The notes beneath the pieces are model-generated. The model searched no databases and had not been told where the DNA came from. It worked only from the letters and a program-made list of their open reading frames with translations. This document shows positions 1 through 8,386 of a stretch of 64,000 bases of DNA, one piece after another (position 1 is the first letter of the stretch; every line of letters begins with the position of its first letter). The stretch is from Clostridia bacterium (GTDB lineage: Bacteria; Bacillota; Clostridia; UMGS1810), in contig JAGATB010000036.1 in assembly GCA_017621495.1 (NCBI GenBank), positions 18,076 to 82,075 on the forward strand, in the 5' to 3' direction. Both the position numbers and the translations under genes were made by a program.

Positions 1-991
1 CCTCTGTAAATGAATATGCATCAGCGTATTCGTTTTCGATTACCCATTCGCCTTTCTTGTTGATATAGCCCCACTCGCCGTCGTCACACGCTGCAGCCAG
101 ACCGTTATCTGCGAAGTGATATAATGATGAATATTTTCTCTTTACTTTCCAGTCGCCCTTCTTGTTGATAAAGCCGTATTTGCCGTTTTTGGATGCTATT
201 GCCAGACCGTCAACAAATTCGCCTGCACTGTCAAAGTCAGGTTCGATTACCCATTTACCTTTTTTGTTGATATAGCCCCATTCATCGTCTTCGTCTTCCT
301 TAGCAGGAGCAACACCGTCTACGAAATTGCCTACCGAGTAGAAAGAAGGCTTGATTACCCATTTGCCGTTCTTGTTCATGAAGCCCCATTCATCGTCTTC
401 ACATACCGGGAGCAGGCCCTCGCTGAAGTACTGATATACAGCGCTTTGTGATAATTCATCGTCGGATACTTCCTTGCCCTTCTTATCACGGAGCATGGTT
501 ACCATTTCAGCACCGTCATCGGTCTTTTCCCATTCGCCGGCTACTATTCTGCCTTCTCCTACGAAGCCTATGGCATCATAATCAGCATCAATTATAACCT
601 TACCTTTTTCATTGATAATACCGTATTTGTACTTAGTCTGTTTGCTGCCCCAACGGGTTTCGTATTCTTCCTTTTCGCCAAAGATGAGCATACCGTCATC
701 AAAGAGGTTTTCTGCTTCGTCTTTGCTTGAACCGGAGAAGATACCCTTAAACAGCAGCACAACGATAATTATAGCCGCTACAGCAGCCACTGCCATGATA
801 ATCTTCTTTTTATTATCCTGATTGCCATCTGTGCCCTGTGAAGGATAGTACTCGTTCATGGGAGCACTGTAGACAGGCTGCTGAGGAGCGCCTGCAGGAT
901 TAAAGTTCTGCTGAGGTGCACCGGCAGGATTAGGATTCTGCTGAGGCTGTTCCGGATTACCGGAAAAGTTGTTGTTTTCAAATTCGGACAT
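1..991 (-). CDS. WG-repeat membrane protein (3' end outside window)
   Basis: The gene runs off the left edge, so only about the first 330 residues are visible. Translation from the ATG at 991 begins MSEFENNNFSGNPEQPQQ, followed by a Pro/Gln/Asn-rich cytoplasmic stretch with repeated GAPQQ, one membrane segment at about residues 63-83 (IIMAVAAVAAIIIVVLLF), then repeated WG-type units (WGFMNKNGKWVI and relatives) that extend to the edge. An AGAAGGGGG ribosome binding site lies just upstream of the start. WG repeats are beta-rich repeats often found in surface or sensor proteins; a specific function cannot be given. The gene is divergent from the diguanylate cyclase gene. Confidence 0.85.
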   Translation of the reverse strand, partial: MSEFENNNFSGNPEQPQQNPNPAGAPQQNFNPAGAPQQPVYSAPMNEYYPSQGTDGNQDNKKKIIMAVAAVAAIIIVVLLFKGIFSGSSKDEAENLFDDGMLIFGEKEEYETRWGSKQTKYKYGIINEKGKVIIDADYDAIGFVGEGRIVAGEWEKTDDGAEMVTMLRDKKGKEVSDDELSQSAVYQYFSEGLLPVCEDDEWGFMNKNGKWVIKPSFYSVGNFVDGVAPAKEDEDDEWGYINKKGKWVIEPDFDSAGEFVDGLAIASKNGKYGFINKKGDWKVKRKYSSLYHFADNGLAAACDDGEWGYINKKGEWVIENEYADAYSFTE

Positions 992-1131
992 ATTAATATC
1001 CCCCTTCTAATATATAATTTAAGCAATTCAAGTTTAGCATATATTATGCGCCATGTCAAGTATTTCAATGAGAATGATGTCAAATTTTGTTATTTATAAT
1101 TGTAAGGTATGGGGGTTTTTGTGTAAATATA

Positions 1132-1160
1132 TTGAATTTTTTGCAGGATTATGTTATACT
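1132..1160 (+). promoter_or_regulatory. Sigma-A promoter of the GGDEF gene
   Basis: TTGAAT (1132-1137), 17-bp spacer, TATACT (1155-1160). It sits about 60 bp before the TTG start at 1220. The 992-1219 intergenic region holds nothing else recognisable. Confidence 0.6.
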
Positions 1161-1219
1161 GTAAAATGAAAGATTTTGCACCTTGGTGACATCACAATAA
1201 TTGATTAGGGGTGTAGTAT

Positions 1220-2857
1220 TTGAAAAAGGTATTTTACAAAGCATGGTTACTCACGGTATTAGTTGCTGTTATTGCTGCTGTATGCGTCGGTGCTATGTTT
1301 TCAGACAGTGCACCGTACAGCTTAACGGGGGGATTATCGCAGCCGGTGTGGTACTGCGCCGATGGAGAAAAGGTCAGCTTCCCTCATACTCCGGAGCATA
1401 ATAGTGCCGGCCGGATTTACACCATACTCGGTGAGATAAATAATGAAGATGTTATCATCGTAAAGTGTAATTTTGATAAAATTAGTGCATCTGTAGACGG
1501 CGAAGAAATATACAGTGCATCAGCCGCAAAGCTGGGCAGGCTCTCTACCGTAGTGGGCAATTACAGAGCGTTTATTCCTATGAAAGAGCAATACGCCAAT
1601 AAGAAATTATCTCTCCATATAGTCCCCAGAAGGTCCGCTTATACGGTTTCTGTCAAGGATATAAGTCTGGGTACCATGGAGGCATATGCTGTAACTGAAT
1701 TTACAGACAATCTTCTCAGCTTGCTTATAGGATTGGTTCTCATTTTGATGGCAGTTGTATCTCTGGGGGTGTGGCTGTGCTGTAAGCTTTCCAAAAATAT
1801 GAGGTTATACACAAACCTGGACGATTTTCTGTATATTATGCTCACATCCCTTACATTGGGTGTATGGATTATATCATATGTACATATTTTTGAATTATTA
1901 AACGGCAGGATGGCATTTACGGGAATAATAAACTATATTTCCTTTATGATGATACCGTTTTGTGTTTCGGGATTGCTTATGGCTTTGGCAAATAAACGTA
2001 ATAAATTTATAAATTTCGTCCATTATGCAGTTGGACTTATATTTGTATTGCAGATAGCTTTGTTTATGACAGGGGTGTGTGATTTATCCGATTCGCTTCT
2101 CATATCGCATGGTATATGTGTATTTGTAATGGGTGAGATAGTGTATCTGATTATAAAGGATATCACATCAAAGACCCCTGCTGCCAAGAAGCTTGCTCTG
2201 CCTGCATATGCATGTATAATAGCACTTTGTGCAGTTGCGATTGTGATGTATGTTATGGACAAGGAATGGATGATTTATGTATGCATAGCACTCTGTATAC
2301 TCATGGCTACCATGTTTGGGGAGAGTGCAGGAGGTTTATACCACCTTATCAAAGAGAATATCAAGACCGAGGAATTCCGTCGACACGCCTTTACCGATGC
2401 ACTCACCGGTCTCAGCAGCAGATATTCCTATGAAACTCATATAGAAAAGCTTAAATCAGAACCATTGGATGATAATTTTACCGTGGTGGTAATGGATTTA
2501 AACAAACTTAAGGCAACCAACGATACCTACGGTCATGCCGCAGGTGACGAGATTATAAAAGGTGCCGCTATGTGCATAAATGATGCCTTTTCACATCTGG
2601 GTACATGCTACCGCACGGGCGGCGATGAGTTCGTAGTATTTACCGTTTGTGATGAAGCGGTGCTTATGCAGGCATTTGAGCACTTTGACGCTATGGTGGA
2701 CGCATGGAAAGGTGATATAATAGACAGCTTCAGGGTATCCTACGGTTGGGTAAGTTCTCGTGATAACAGAGCTTGCTCGGTTGAGGAGCTTATAAAAATA
2801 GCCGATGACCAAATGTATGAAGTAAAAAGAGGCTATTACATAAATGCAAAAAAATAA
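1220..2857 (+). CDS. Membrane diguanylate cyclase (GGDEF)
   Basis: 545 aa from a TTG start with an AGGGGTG ribosome binding site. It has an N-terminal membrane segment (about residues 8-28), an extracytoplasmic domain to about residue 165, a cluster of membrane helices (about 168-385) and a C-terminal GGDEF domain. The catalytic motif is intact (TGGDEF, GGDEF at about 467-471), with the substrate-binding DLNKLKATNDTYGHAAGDE region upstream. The domain should make cyclic di-GMP from two GTP. No RxxD inhibitory site is visible five residues before GGDEF, so product inhibition may be absent. The arrangement resembles 7TM sensor-diguanylate cyclases; the ligand is unknown. Two small zinc-ribbon membrane protein genes follow closely. 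Confidence 0.88.
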   Translation: MKKVFYKAWLLTVLVAVIAAVCVGAMFSDSAPYSLTGGLSQPVWYCADGEKVSFPHTPEHNSAGRIYTILGEINNEDVIIVKCNFDKISASVDGEEIYSASAAKLGRLSTVVGNYRAFIPMKEQYANKKLSLHIVPRRSAYTVSVKDISLGTMEAYAVTEFTDNLLSLLIGLVLILMAVVSLGVWLCCKLSKNMRLYTNLDDFLYIMLTSLTLGVWIISYVHIFELLNGRMAFTGIINYISFMMIPFCVSGLLMALANKRNKFINFVHYAVGLIFVLQIALFMTGVCDLSDSLLISHGICVFVMGEIVYLIIKDITSKTPAAKKLALPAYACIIALCAVAIVMYVMDKEWMIYVCIALCILMATMFGESAGGLYHLIKENIKTEEFRRHAFTDALTGLSSRYSYETHIEKLKSEPLDDNFTVVVMDLNKLKATNDTYGHAAGDEIIKGAAMCINDAFSHLGTCYRTGGDEFVVFTVCDEAVLMQAFEHFDAMVDAWKGDIIDSFRVSYGWVSSRDNRACSVEELIKIADDQMYEVKRGYYINAKK

Positions 2858-2877
2858 TATATAGAGGTGATTAAGTA

Positions 2878-3795
2878 ATGAATATCAATGAAGATGCAGT
2901 AATTTACTGTTCATGCTGCGGCAGTGCCAATAAGCCGTCGGCAATTATCTGCGATGAATGTAATAAACCGGTAAGATTACATCATTCATCATTTTATTTT
3001 TACCTGCTGGCTCACACTAAAGACAAGGCAAAGGCTAAGCTAAAGGATACTGCAACCGGAGAAGTGGAGAGCAGAGTAGAGGAGACCATACTTAGCCTGA
3101 TTATAAATTATCTGAGGTCTCATATCTGGGGAATAGTGCTTTCTATAAGTGTAGTAACAGCCGGTGTTACGGTGGCAAGTATAAATACCGCTCCCATAGA
3201 GAAGGTAACCGAGAGACCGCAGTATATAAGGGAGGCACATCAGCAGAACGAGACTCCCGAGCCGGCAGAAGAGGAAAAAACCGAGCCCGTGGATACCGTA
3301 TTGGAGATGGAAGCCAAGCAGGAATTATGGAATCTGGGACTTGAGTATCTGCAGTGGTGTGAATATCAGCTCACCGGAGACAGCTCCTATGCCACAGGAG
3401 CCACACAGGAGACTCTCCTGGCAGAGCACGCAGGTGCCGGCTATAGCTACAGCGGTGTTCACGATATGATGGCTCGCCCCGTTAACTACGAGATACAGGC
3501 TCGCAAAGATGCGGCAAATGCATCGCCCAATGAATTCCCTACATCGGCTATGTACAATGCAGAGGATTTCTATGTAAATGAACAGCTTACATCTCAGCTT
3601 GGTAAGAAACTTCGTGAGGACGGCTATGAGGTAGCGGAAGGTTTCATAGAGGGTGTAGGATATTATGACGGCAGAGTTACCGACTTTTCAGACCGTGCGA
3701 GTCTTCCCACACCGGATGTAGAGCTCAGCTACCATATGGTATATGTGAAGCTTGGCGACAAGTGGTATATAGCGGAAGACAGATTGGAGGGCTGA
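2878..3795 (+). CDS. Zinc-ribbon membrane protein
   Basis: 305 aa, ATG preceded by AGAGGTG. The N-terminus has a zinc ribbon (C11-x2-C14 and C25-x2-C28), then a charged helix, one membrane segment (about 83-102) and an acidic Pro/Glu linker (NETPEPAEEEKTEPV). The C-terminal half (about 150-305) is soluble and probably extracytoplasmic, with a fold reminiscent of NTF2-like or zinc-ribbon-associated domains (ends YHMVYVKLGDKWYIAEDRL). The role is unknown. It starts 20 bp after the GGDEF gene and is followed 6 bp later by a second zinc-ribbon membrane protein, so the three are probably co-transcribed. Confidence 0.75.
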   Translation: MNINEDAVIYCSCCGSANKPSAIICDECNKPVRLHHSSFYFYLLAHTKDKAKAKLKDTATGEVESRVEETILSLIINYLRSHIWGIVLSISVVTAGVTVASINTAPIEKVTERPQYIREAHQQNETPEPAEEEKTEPVDTVLEMEAKQELWNLGLEYLQWCEYQLTGDSSYATGATQETLLAEHAGAGYSYSGVHDMMARPVNYEIQARKDAANASPNEFPTSAMYNAEDFYVNEQLTSQLGKKLREDGYEVAEGFIEGVGYYDGRVTDFSDRASLPTPDVELSYHMVYVKLGDKWYIAEDRLEG

Positions 3796-3801
3796 TAGGT
3801 T

Positions 3802-4338
3802 ATGATATGCAAAAATTGTAATAAAGAAATAAATTACGGTACCATGTACTGCATTAACTGCGGCAGCAAGGTTACCAATGATGACAGACATGACAGCTAC
3901 AGCAAAACCTTCTGGGGCAAGCTCCAAAAGGGTGAGGATAAGATACGCAATTGGAAGCTCGTAAGGTTTTATTTCAGCAACACCTTTAAAATCCTGTTTT
4001 TCATATGTCTGGTGGTGTATACCGGCTGGCAGCTTTATACGGATAGGATGAGTATGACATTCCTGGAGAGTGACAGCTATGAGATACAGTATAATGAATT
4101 GTTTGACGAATACTATATACTCTCCGATGAAGAGACCTTCAAGCTCGAATTGTACATACCCCGCACCACAGACAAGGTACGCATAAAGGGATATACAGAC
4201 GATAAGGAGGTATACTCGGATACATCATCTGCCGGACGTGCCAAGCTGGGTATCAAAAAGGGTGAATACGACTACATGACAGTGGAAACAATTGATAATA
4301 AGAAGGTTACCGAGACAATAAAGTTTGCGGCACCGTAA
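3802..4338 (+). CDS. Small zinc-ribbon membrane protein
   Basis: 178 aa. Zinc ribbon at the N-terminus (C3-x2-C6, C17-x2-C20), a basic amphipathic stretch, one membrane segment (about 62-78) and an outside domain of about 100 residues. It lies 6 bp after the preceding zinc-ribbon protein and shares its architecture, suggesting duplicated or partner proteins. It is not recognised beyond the zinc-ribbon family. Confidence 0.72.
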   Translation: MICKNCNKEINYGTMYCINCGSKVTNDDRHDSYSKTFWGKLQKGEDKIRNWKLVRFYFSNTFKILFFICLVVYTGWQLYTDRMSMTFLESDSYEIQYNELFDEYYILSDEETFKLELYIPRTTDKVRIKGYTDDKEVYSDTSSAGRAKLGIKKGEYDYMTVETIDNKKVTETIKFAAP

Positions 4339-4363
4339 TAACAGAATATGGAGGACATATGTA

Positions 4364-5803
4364 ATGGAAAAACTTGCTAACCTCGAACCGCAAAAGGTTT
4401 TTGAATACTTTGAAGAAATATGCTCAATTCCGCATGGTTCCGGGAATATGGATGCCATAAGCTCATATTGCATGGATTTCGCAGCTAAGCACTCGCTGGA
4501 GGCAGTGCGTGATGAAGCCAACAATGTAGTGATATACAAAAAAGCAACCAATGGATATGAAAATGCGGATACAGTAATCCTGCAGGGGCACCTGGATATG
4601 GTCTGTCAGAAGACGGAGGACTGCAATATCGACTTTGTTAAAGACGGTCTTGATATCTACACAGACGGAGATTTCATAAAGGCAAGGGGTACTACTCTTG
4701 GTGCAGACAACGGTATAGCAGTTGCTATGATAATGGCTATACTGGCATCGGAGGATATAGAGCACCCTGCTATCGAGGCAGTGTTTACCACAGATGAAGA
4801 AATAGGCCTTATAGGCGCCGGCAAGCTGTCAACGGAAAGCTTAAAGGGTAGAAAGATGATAAATATTGACAGTGAAGACCCGTTAGTACTTACTGTATCC
4901 TGTGCGGGCGGCAGTGATTTTGAGATGAATATTCCCATTAAAAGGACAGAGGTTAATGGAGAGCAGGTAACTCTCAGTGTAAGAGGATTAAAGGGCGGTC
5001 ACTCCGGCGTGGAGATAAACAGCGGCAGAGTAAATGCCAATCTGCTTATGGCTCGTATACTTAACTATGCCAAGGGAATTTGTGACTTTGACATAATAAG
5101 TATCGACGGTGGTGACAAAGGCAACGCAATCCCTCTCGGCAGTACGGCAAAGCTTGTGGTACATGACGACAAATTCATAATAAAAATAAATGAATATGTA
5201 AATGTTATAAAAGAAGAAATATCACATCGTGAAAGCGGTTTTGTATTTGATGCGGTTTCCAATGGTGCAACAAGTGTACAGGCTATAGAAAACAGCTTAA
5301 GAGATAAGCTCATATTTGCACTTTTGTGTGCGCCAAACGGCGTAGTGGAGATGAGCTCGGAAATAGAGGGACTGGTGGAGACCTCACTCAATCTCGGAAT
5401 ATTAAAAACCGACCAAGACAAAGTTATCATGCACTTTGCCCTAAGGAGCAATAAAAGCTCGGCACTTAAATTTCTGGAGGATAAGCTTATGACGTTTTCT
5501 TCCTGCGTTGGGTGCAGTGTCAGAACCTTCGGTCACTATCCTCCCTGGGAATACAAGGACGATTCACCGCTTCAGAGGTTGTATATATCCGAATACGAAA
5601 AGAAGTTTGGCTCTAAGCCTTTGGTTAAGGCTATACATGCCGGTCTTGAGTGCGGAGTGTTTTCATCCGGTATACCGGGGCTGGACTGCATATCAATAGG
5701 CCCCAGGATGCATGATATACACACTACCGCAGAAAGGCTCAGTATATCTTCAACAGCAGAGATATATGAGGTTATTTTGAATGTGCTGAAAAACTGCAGA
5801 TAA
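4364..5803 (+). CDS. pepD: Xaa-His dipeptidase (M20 family, PepD-type)
   Basis: 479 aa. A longer open frame begins at a TTG at 4325 inside the previous gene, but the ATG at 4364 has a GGAGG 9 bp upstream and gives the usual family N-terminus (EPQKVFEYFEEICSIPHGSGN). The M20 metal-site motifs are present: LQGHLDMVC, then GADNGIAVA, then TTDEEIGLIGA, and a C-terminal HAGLECGVF. Length matches PepD/aminoacyl-histidine dipeptidases (about 485 aa). The enzyme is a cytoplasmic zinc dipeptidase. Its neighbour is an oligopeptide transporter, consistent with peptide uptake and breakdown, though that gene has its own promoter. Confidence 0.92.
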   Translation: MEKLANLEPQKVFEYFEEICSIPHGSGNMDAISSYCMDFAAKHSLEAVRDEANNVVIYKKATNGYENADTVILQGHLDMVCQKTEDCNIDFVKDGLDIYTDGDFIKARGTTLGADNGIAVAMIMAILASEDIEHPAIEAVFTTDEEIGLIGAGKLSTESLKGRKMINIDSEDPLVLTVSCAGGSDFEMNIPIKRTEVNGEQVTLSVRGLKGGHSGVEINSGRVNANLLMARILNYAKGICDFDIISIDGGDKGNAIPLGSTAKLVVHDDKFIIKINEYVNVIKEEISHRESGFVFDAVSNGATSVQAIENSLRDKLIFALLCAPNGVVEMSSEIEGLVETSLNLGILKTDQDKVIMHFALRSNKSSALKFLEDKLMTFSSCVGCSVRTFGHYPPWEYKDDSPLQRLYISEYEKKFGSKPLVKAIHAGLECGVFSSGIPGLDCISIGPRMHDIHTTAERLSISSTAEIYEVILNVLKNCR

Positions 5804-5810
5804 TTTTTAA

Positions 5811-5868
5811 TTGCATTTTGGTCTGAGTTATGATACAATTATATAAATATGACCGCCGCATATGCGGC
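5811..5868 (+). promoter_or_regulatory. Sigma-A promoter and palindromic leader of the OPT gene
   Basis: TTGCAT (5811-5816), 17-bp spacer, TACAAT (5834-5839). The short leader contains a perfect 14-bp palindrome GCCGCATATGCGGC (5855-5868) just before the GGAGA ribosome binding site. This could be an operator or a leader hairpin affecting translation. Confidence 0.6.
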
Positions 5869-5882
5869 AGATTGGAGATAAT

Positions 5883-7787
5883 ATGAATAATCAGAAAGAA
5901 TTTAAGCCGTATATACCGGCAGAGAAGATAACACCTGAAATAACCGTTACATCGATTATTATGGGTATCATACTCGCGGTAATATTCGGCGCAGCAAACG
6001 CCTATCTGGGCTTGAGGGTTGGTATGACGGTTTCCGCGTCAATTCCTGCCGCAGTTATATCTATGGGCGTTATCCGCGTTATCATGCGCAAGAACTCTAT
6101 ACTGGAAAGTAACATTGTGCAGACTGTAGGCTCTGCAGGCGAATCTCTCGCAGCAGGTGCCATCTTTACTCTGCCTGCACTGTTTCTGTGGGCAGCAGAG
6201 GGCAAGATGGACAAGCCCGGTATAGTATCTATCACTCTCATAGCTCTGCTCGGTGGACTTTTGGGTGTGTTTTTCATGGTGCCTCTTCGCAATGCTCTTA
6301 TAGTTAAAGAGCACGGCATACTGCCTTATCCCGAAGGTACGGCATGTGCAGAGGTTCTCCTCGCCGGCGAGAAGGGCGGAGCCAATGCATCTACGGTATT
6401 TGCAGGTATGGGCTTTGCAGCTCTGTTTAAATTTATCATTGATGGTCTTAAGCTTGTTTCCGGAGAGATATCCCTGCGTGTTAAGGGCTATGCCGGCGAG
6501 ATAGGTACTCAGATCTATCCGGCTGTAATGAGTGTAGGATATATCTGCGGTGCCAGGATATCATCATATATGTTTGCAGGCGGTGTTCTCAGCTGGCTTG
6601 TAATCATACCTTTAATAGTGCTTTTTGGTGAGAATATAGTTCTCTACCCCGGCACTGAATCCATAGGTAAGATATTTGCCGATGGCGGTGCAAGTGCGAT
6701 CTGGAGCTCCTACATAAGGTATATAGGTGCAGGAGCATTGGCGGCAGGCGGTATCATAAGCCTTATCAAATCGCTGCCTCTTATCATCACTACATTTGGC
6801 GGTGCTATGAAGAGTGTAACAGGCACTAAGAGTACCTCCGATGCTCGTACTGCCAAGGATATCAATCTTAAAATTGTACTTGCTTCAATTGCTATCCTTA
6901 CCGTACTGGTATGGCTGGTGCCTGCTATTCCGGTTACATTGCTTGGTGCGGTGATTGTGGTAGTATTTGGATTTTTCTTTGCTACGGTTTCCTCTCGTAT
7001 GGTGGGACTGGTAGGCAGCAGCAATAACCCTGTTTCCGGCATGGCTATAGCTACACTTCTGATAACCACACTTATACTTAAGGCTACCGGAGTTATAGGC
7101 ATCGCAGGTATGAGAAGTGCTATAGCAATCGGCTCTATAATTTGTATAGTTTCTGCCATAGCCGGCGATACCTCTCAGGATTTAAAGACCGGTTATCTCT
7201 TGGGAGCTACTCCGTATAAACAGCAGATTGGTGAGATTGTGGGTGTAGTAGCTGCGGCATTTGCCATAGGCGGTACACTTTATCTGTTGGACAGCGCATG
7301 GGGCTTCGGTTCCGAGCAGCTCGGTGCACCTCAGGCTACACTTATGAAGCTTATCATAGAGGGTGTTATGGAGGGTAATCTCCCCTGGGCACTTGTGTTT
7401 ATAGGTGTGTTTATAGCAGTTGTGGTTGAAGTAGTGGGCATACCCGTGCTCCCCTTTGCAATTGGTGTATACCTTCCGGTACAGCTCAATGCATGTATAA
7501 TGGTAGGCGGACTTATCCGTCTGGCACTTGATAAGCTTAATCGCAAGGATGAGGAGAAAAAGTCCATAGTAAATGACGGCATCCTCTTCTGCTCCGGTAT
7601 GATAGCCGGTGAAGGCCTCGTTGGTATACTTCTTGCGCTTTTGGCTGTGTTTGGTGTTGACAGCGCTATAGACCTCTCCGTAAAGCTTGGTATTCCTACT
7701 GTAGCTGCCAATGCGGGCGGATTGGTGCTCTTTGCAATTATCATTATGACAGTGCTGAAATTCTCACTTTGGAGAAAGCGCAGATAA
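5883..7787 (+). CDS. OPT-family oligopeptide transporter
   Basis: 634 aa. The ATG at 5883 is chosen over an in-frame ATG at 5862 because TTGGAGATA lies at the right distance. The protein is highly hydrophobic with many membrane segments and shows OPT-family features: the N-terminal GAANAYLGLRVGMTVSASIP segment, ISGGhe-like glycine-rich regions such as VGSSNNPVSGMAIATLL, and GDTSQDLKTGYLLGATP. Family length is about 630-690. OPT proteins are proton- or metal-coupled importers of short peptides or siderophores. Located just after a dipeptidase gene and 3 bp before a PqqD-like gene, with which it is probably co-transcribed. Confidence 0.9.
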   Translation: MNNQKEFKPYIPAEKITPEITVTSIIMGIILAVIFGAANAYLGLRVGMTVSASIPAAVISMGVIRVIMRKNSILESNIVQTVGSAGESLAAGAIFTLPALFLWAAEGKMDKPGIVSITLIALLGGLLGVFFMVPLRNALIVKEHGILPYPEGTACAEVLLAGEKGGANASTVFAGMGFAALFKFIIDGLKLVSGEISLRVKGYAGEIGTQIYPAVMSVGYICGARISSYMFAGGVLSWLVIIPLIVLFGENIVLYPGTESIGKIFADGGASAIWSSYIRYIGAGALAAGGIISLIKSLPLIITTFGGAMKSVTGTKSTSDARTAKDINLKIVLASIAILTVLVWLVPAIPVTLLGAVIVVVFGFFFATVSSRMVGLVGSSNNPVSGMAIATLLITTLILKATGVIGIAGMRSAIAIGSIICIVSAIAGDTSQDLKTGYLLGATPYKQQIGEIVGVVAAAFAIGGTLYLLDSAWGFGSEQLGAPQATLMKLIIEGVMEGNLPWALVFIGVFIAVVVEVVGIPVLPFAIGVYLPVQLNACIMVGGLIRLALDKLNRKDEEKKSIVNDGILFCSGMIAGEGLVGILLALLAVFGVDSAIDLSVKLGIPTVAANAGGLVLFAIIIMTVLKFSLWRKRR

Positions 7788-7790
7788 GAT

Positions 7791-8123
7791 ATGAAAAACG
7801 ATAATTACCTTGACAGAAAGCCCCTGCGCTCCGGACATATAGAATGGAGCACAGATGACGACGGAAATATAACTCTGGAAATCGAGAATAAGGGATTTTT
7901 TAACCGGGTGGCTCAGAGACTGTTTAAAAAGCCCCCCGTGAGCTATGTGCATCTTGATGCCATGGGCAGCTTCGTATGGCCTCTCATAGACGGAGACAGG
8001 ACAATTACTGACCTGGGCAAAGCTGTAGAAGAGAAGTTTGGTGACGAAGCCAACCCCCTCTACGAGAGACTGGCGAAGTATATTCGTATTCTGGAGAGTT
8101 ATGGTTTTGTAAAGTTTAATTAG
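7791..8123 (+). CDS. PqqD-like protein
   Basis: 110 aa. The middle and C-terminal region (SYVHLDAMGSFVWPLIDG, then TDLGKAVEEKFGDEANPLYERLAKYIRILESYGFVKF) matches the PqqD/RiPP recognition element fold: a small winged-helix domain that binds leader peptides or acts as an adaptor. No radical SAM enzyme or peptide precursor is nearby, so the partner is unknown. It sits 3 bp after the OPT transporter gene. Its last 59 bp, with the following terminator, are duplicated at 38309-38406 at the far end of the carbohydrate island. Confidence 0.8.
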   Translation: MKNDNYLDRKPLRSGHIEWSTDDDGNITLEIENKGFFNRVAQRLFKKPPVSYVHLDAMGSFVWPLIDGDRTITDLGKAVEEKFGDEANPLYERLAKYIRILESYGFVKFN

Positions 8124-8162
8124 AAATATAGATTGAGTCCTCTGCCGGCGAGCAGGGGACTT
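8065..8162 (+). repeat. 98-bp direct repeat, left copy (island boundary)
   Basis: Identical, base for base, to 38309-38406 (offset 30244). It covers the last 19 codons of the pqqD-like gene, its stop, and the terminator hairpin plus two T. Sequence similarity stops sharply on both sides. This copy belongs to the intact gene, so it is the presumed ancestral one. Confidence 0.95.
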
Positions 8163-8165
8163 TTA
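8137..8165 (+). terminator. Terminator of the OPT-pqqD unit
   Basis: 9-bp stem (GTCCTCTGC with GCAGGGGAC, one G-U pair), 6-nt loop, followed by TTTTAT. The right-hand copy at 38381-38406 keeps the stem but its T tract is shortened to TTAATT. Confidence 0.75.
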
Positions 8166-8273
8166 TACTGCCATAAAGAACCTGTTGGAATAAACATTCT
8201 CTCAGACTTAGAAGGAATTTATGATGTACACTTGACATCTTCTCATTTTTCATTTACCTTTACGGGCAATAAC

Positions 8274-8321
8274 GGTCTACAAATATTGAACCTTGTGCAA
8301 ACACTTCGATTGAAATATAAT
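8274..8321 (+). promoter_or_regulatory. Island promoter 1 with shared activator-site motif
   Basis: The motif TCTACAAATATTGAACCTT (8276-8294) runs into the -35 box TTGTGC (8293-8298), followed by a 17-bp spacer and TATAAT (8316-8321). The same motif at the same position occurs before three other island units. The poor -35 with a fixed upstream motif fits an activator-dependent promoter. The rest of 8163-8386 holds nothing else recognisable. Confidence 0.75.
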
Positions 8322-8386
8322 TATAATCAGGATAACAGCCGTTTTTACGGCAAAATTTATATTATATTCAAAAGGAGTGTTTTAAT

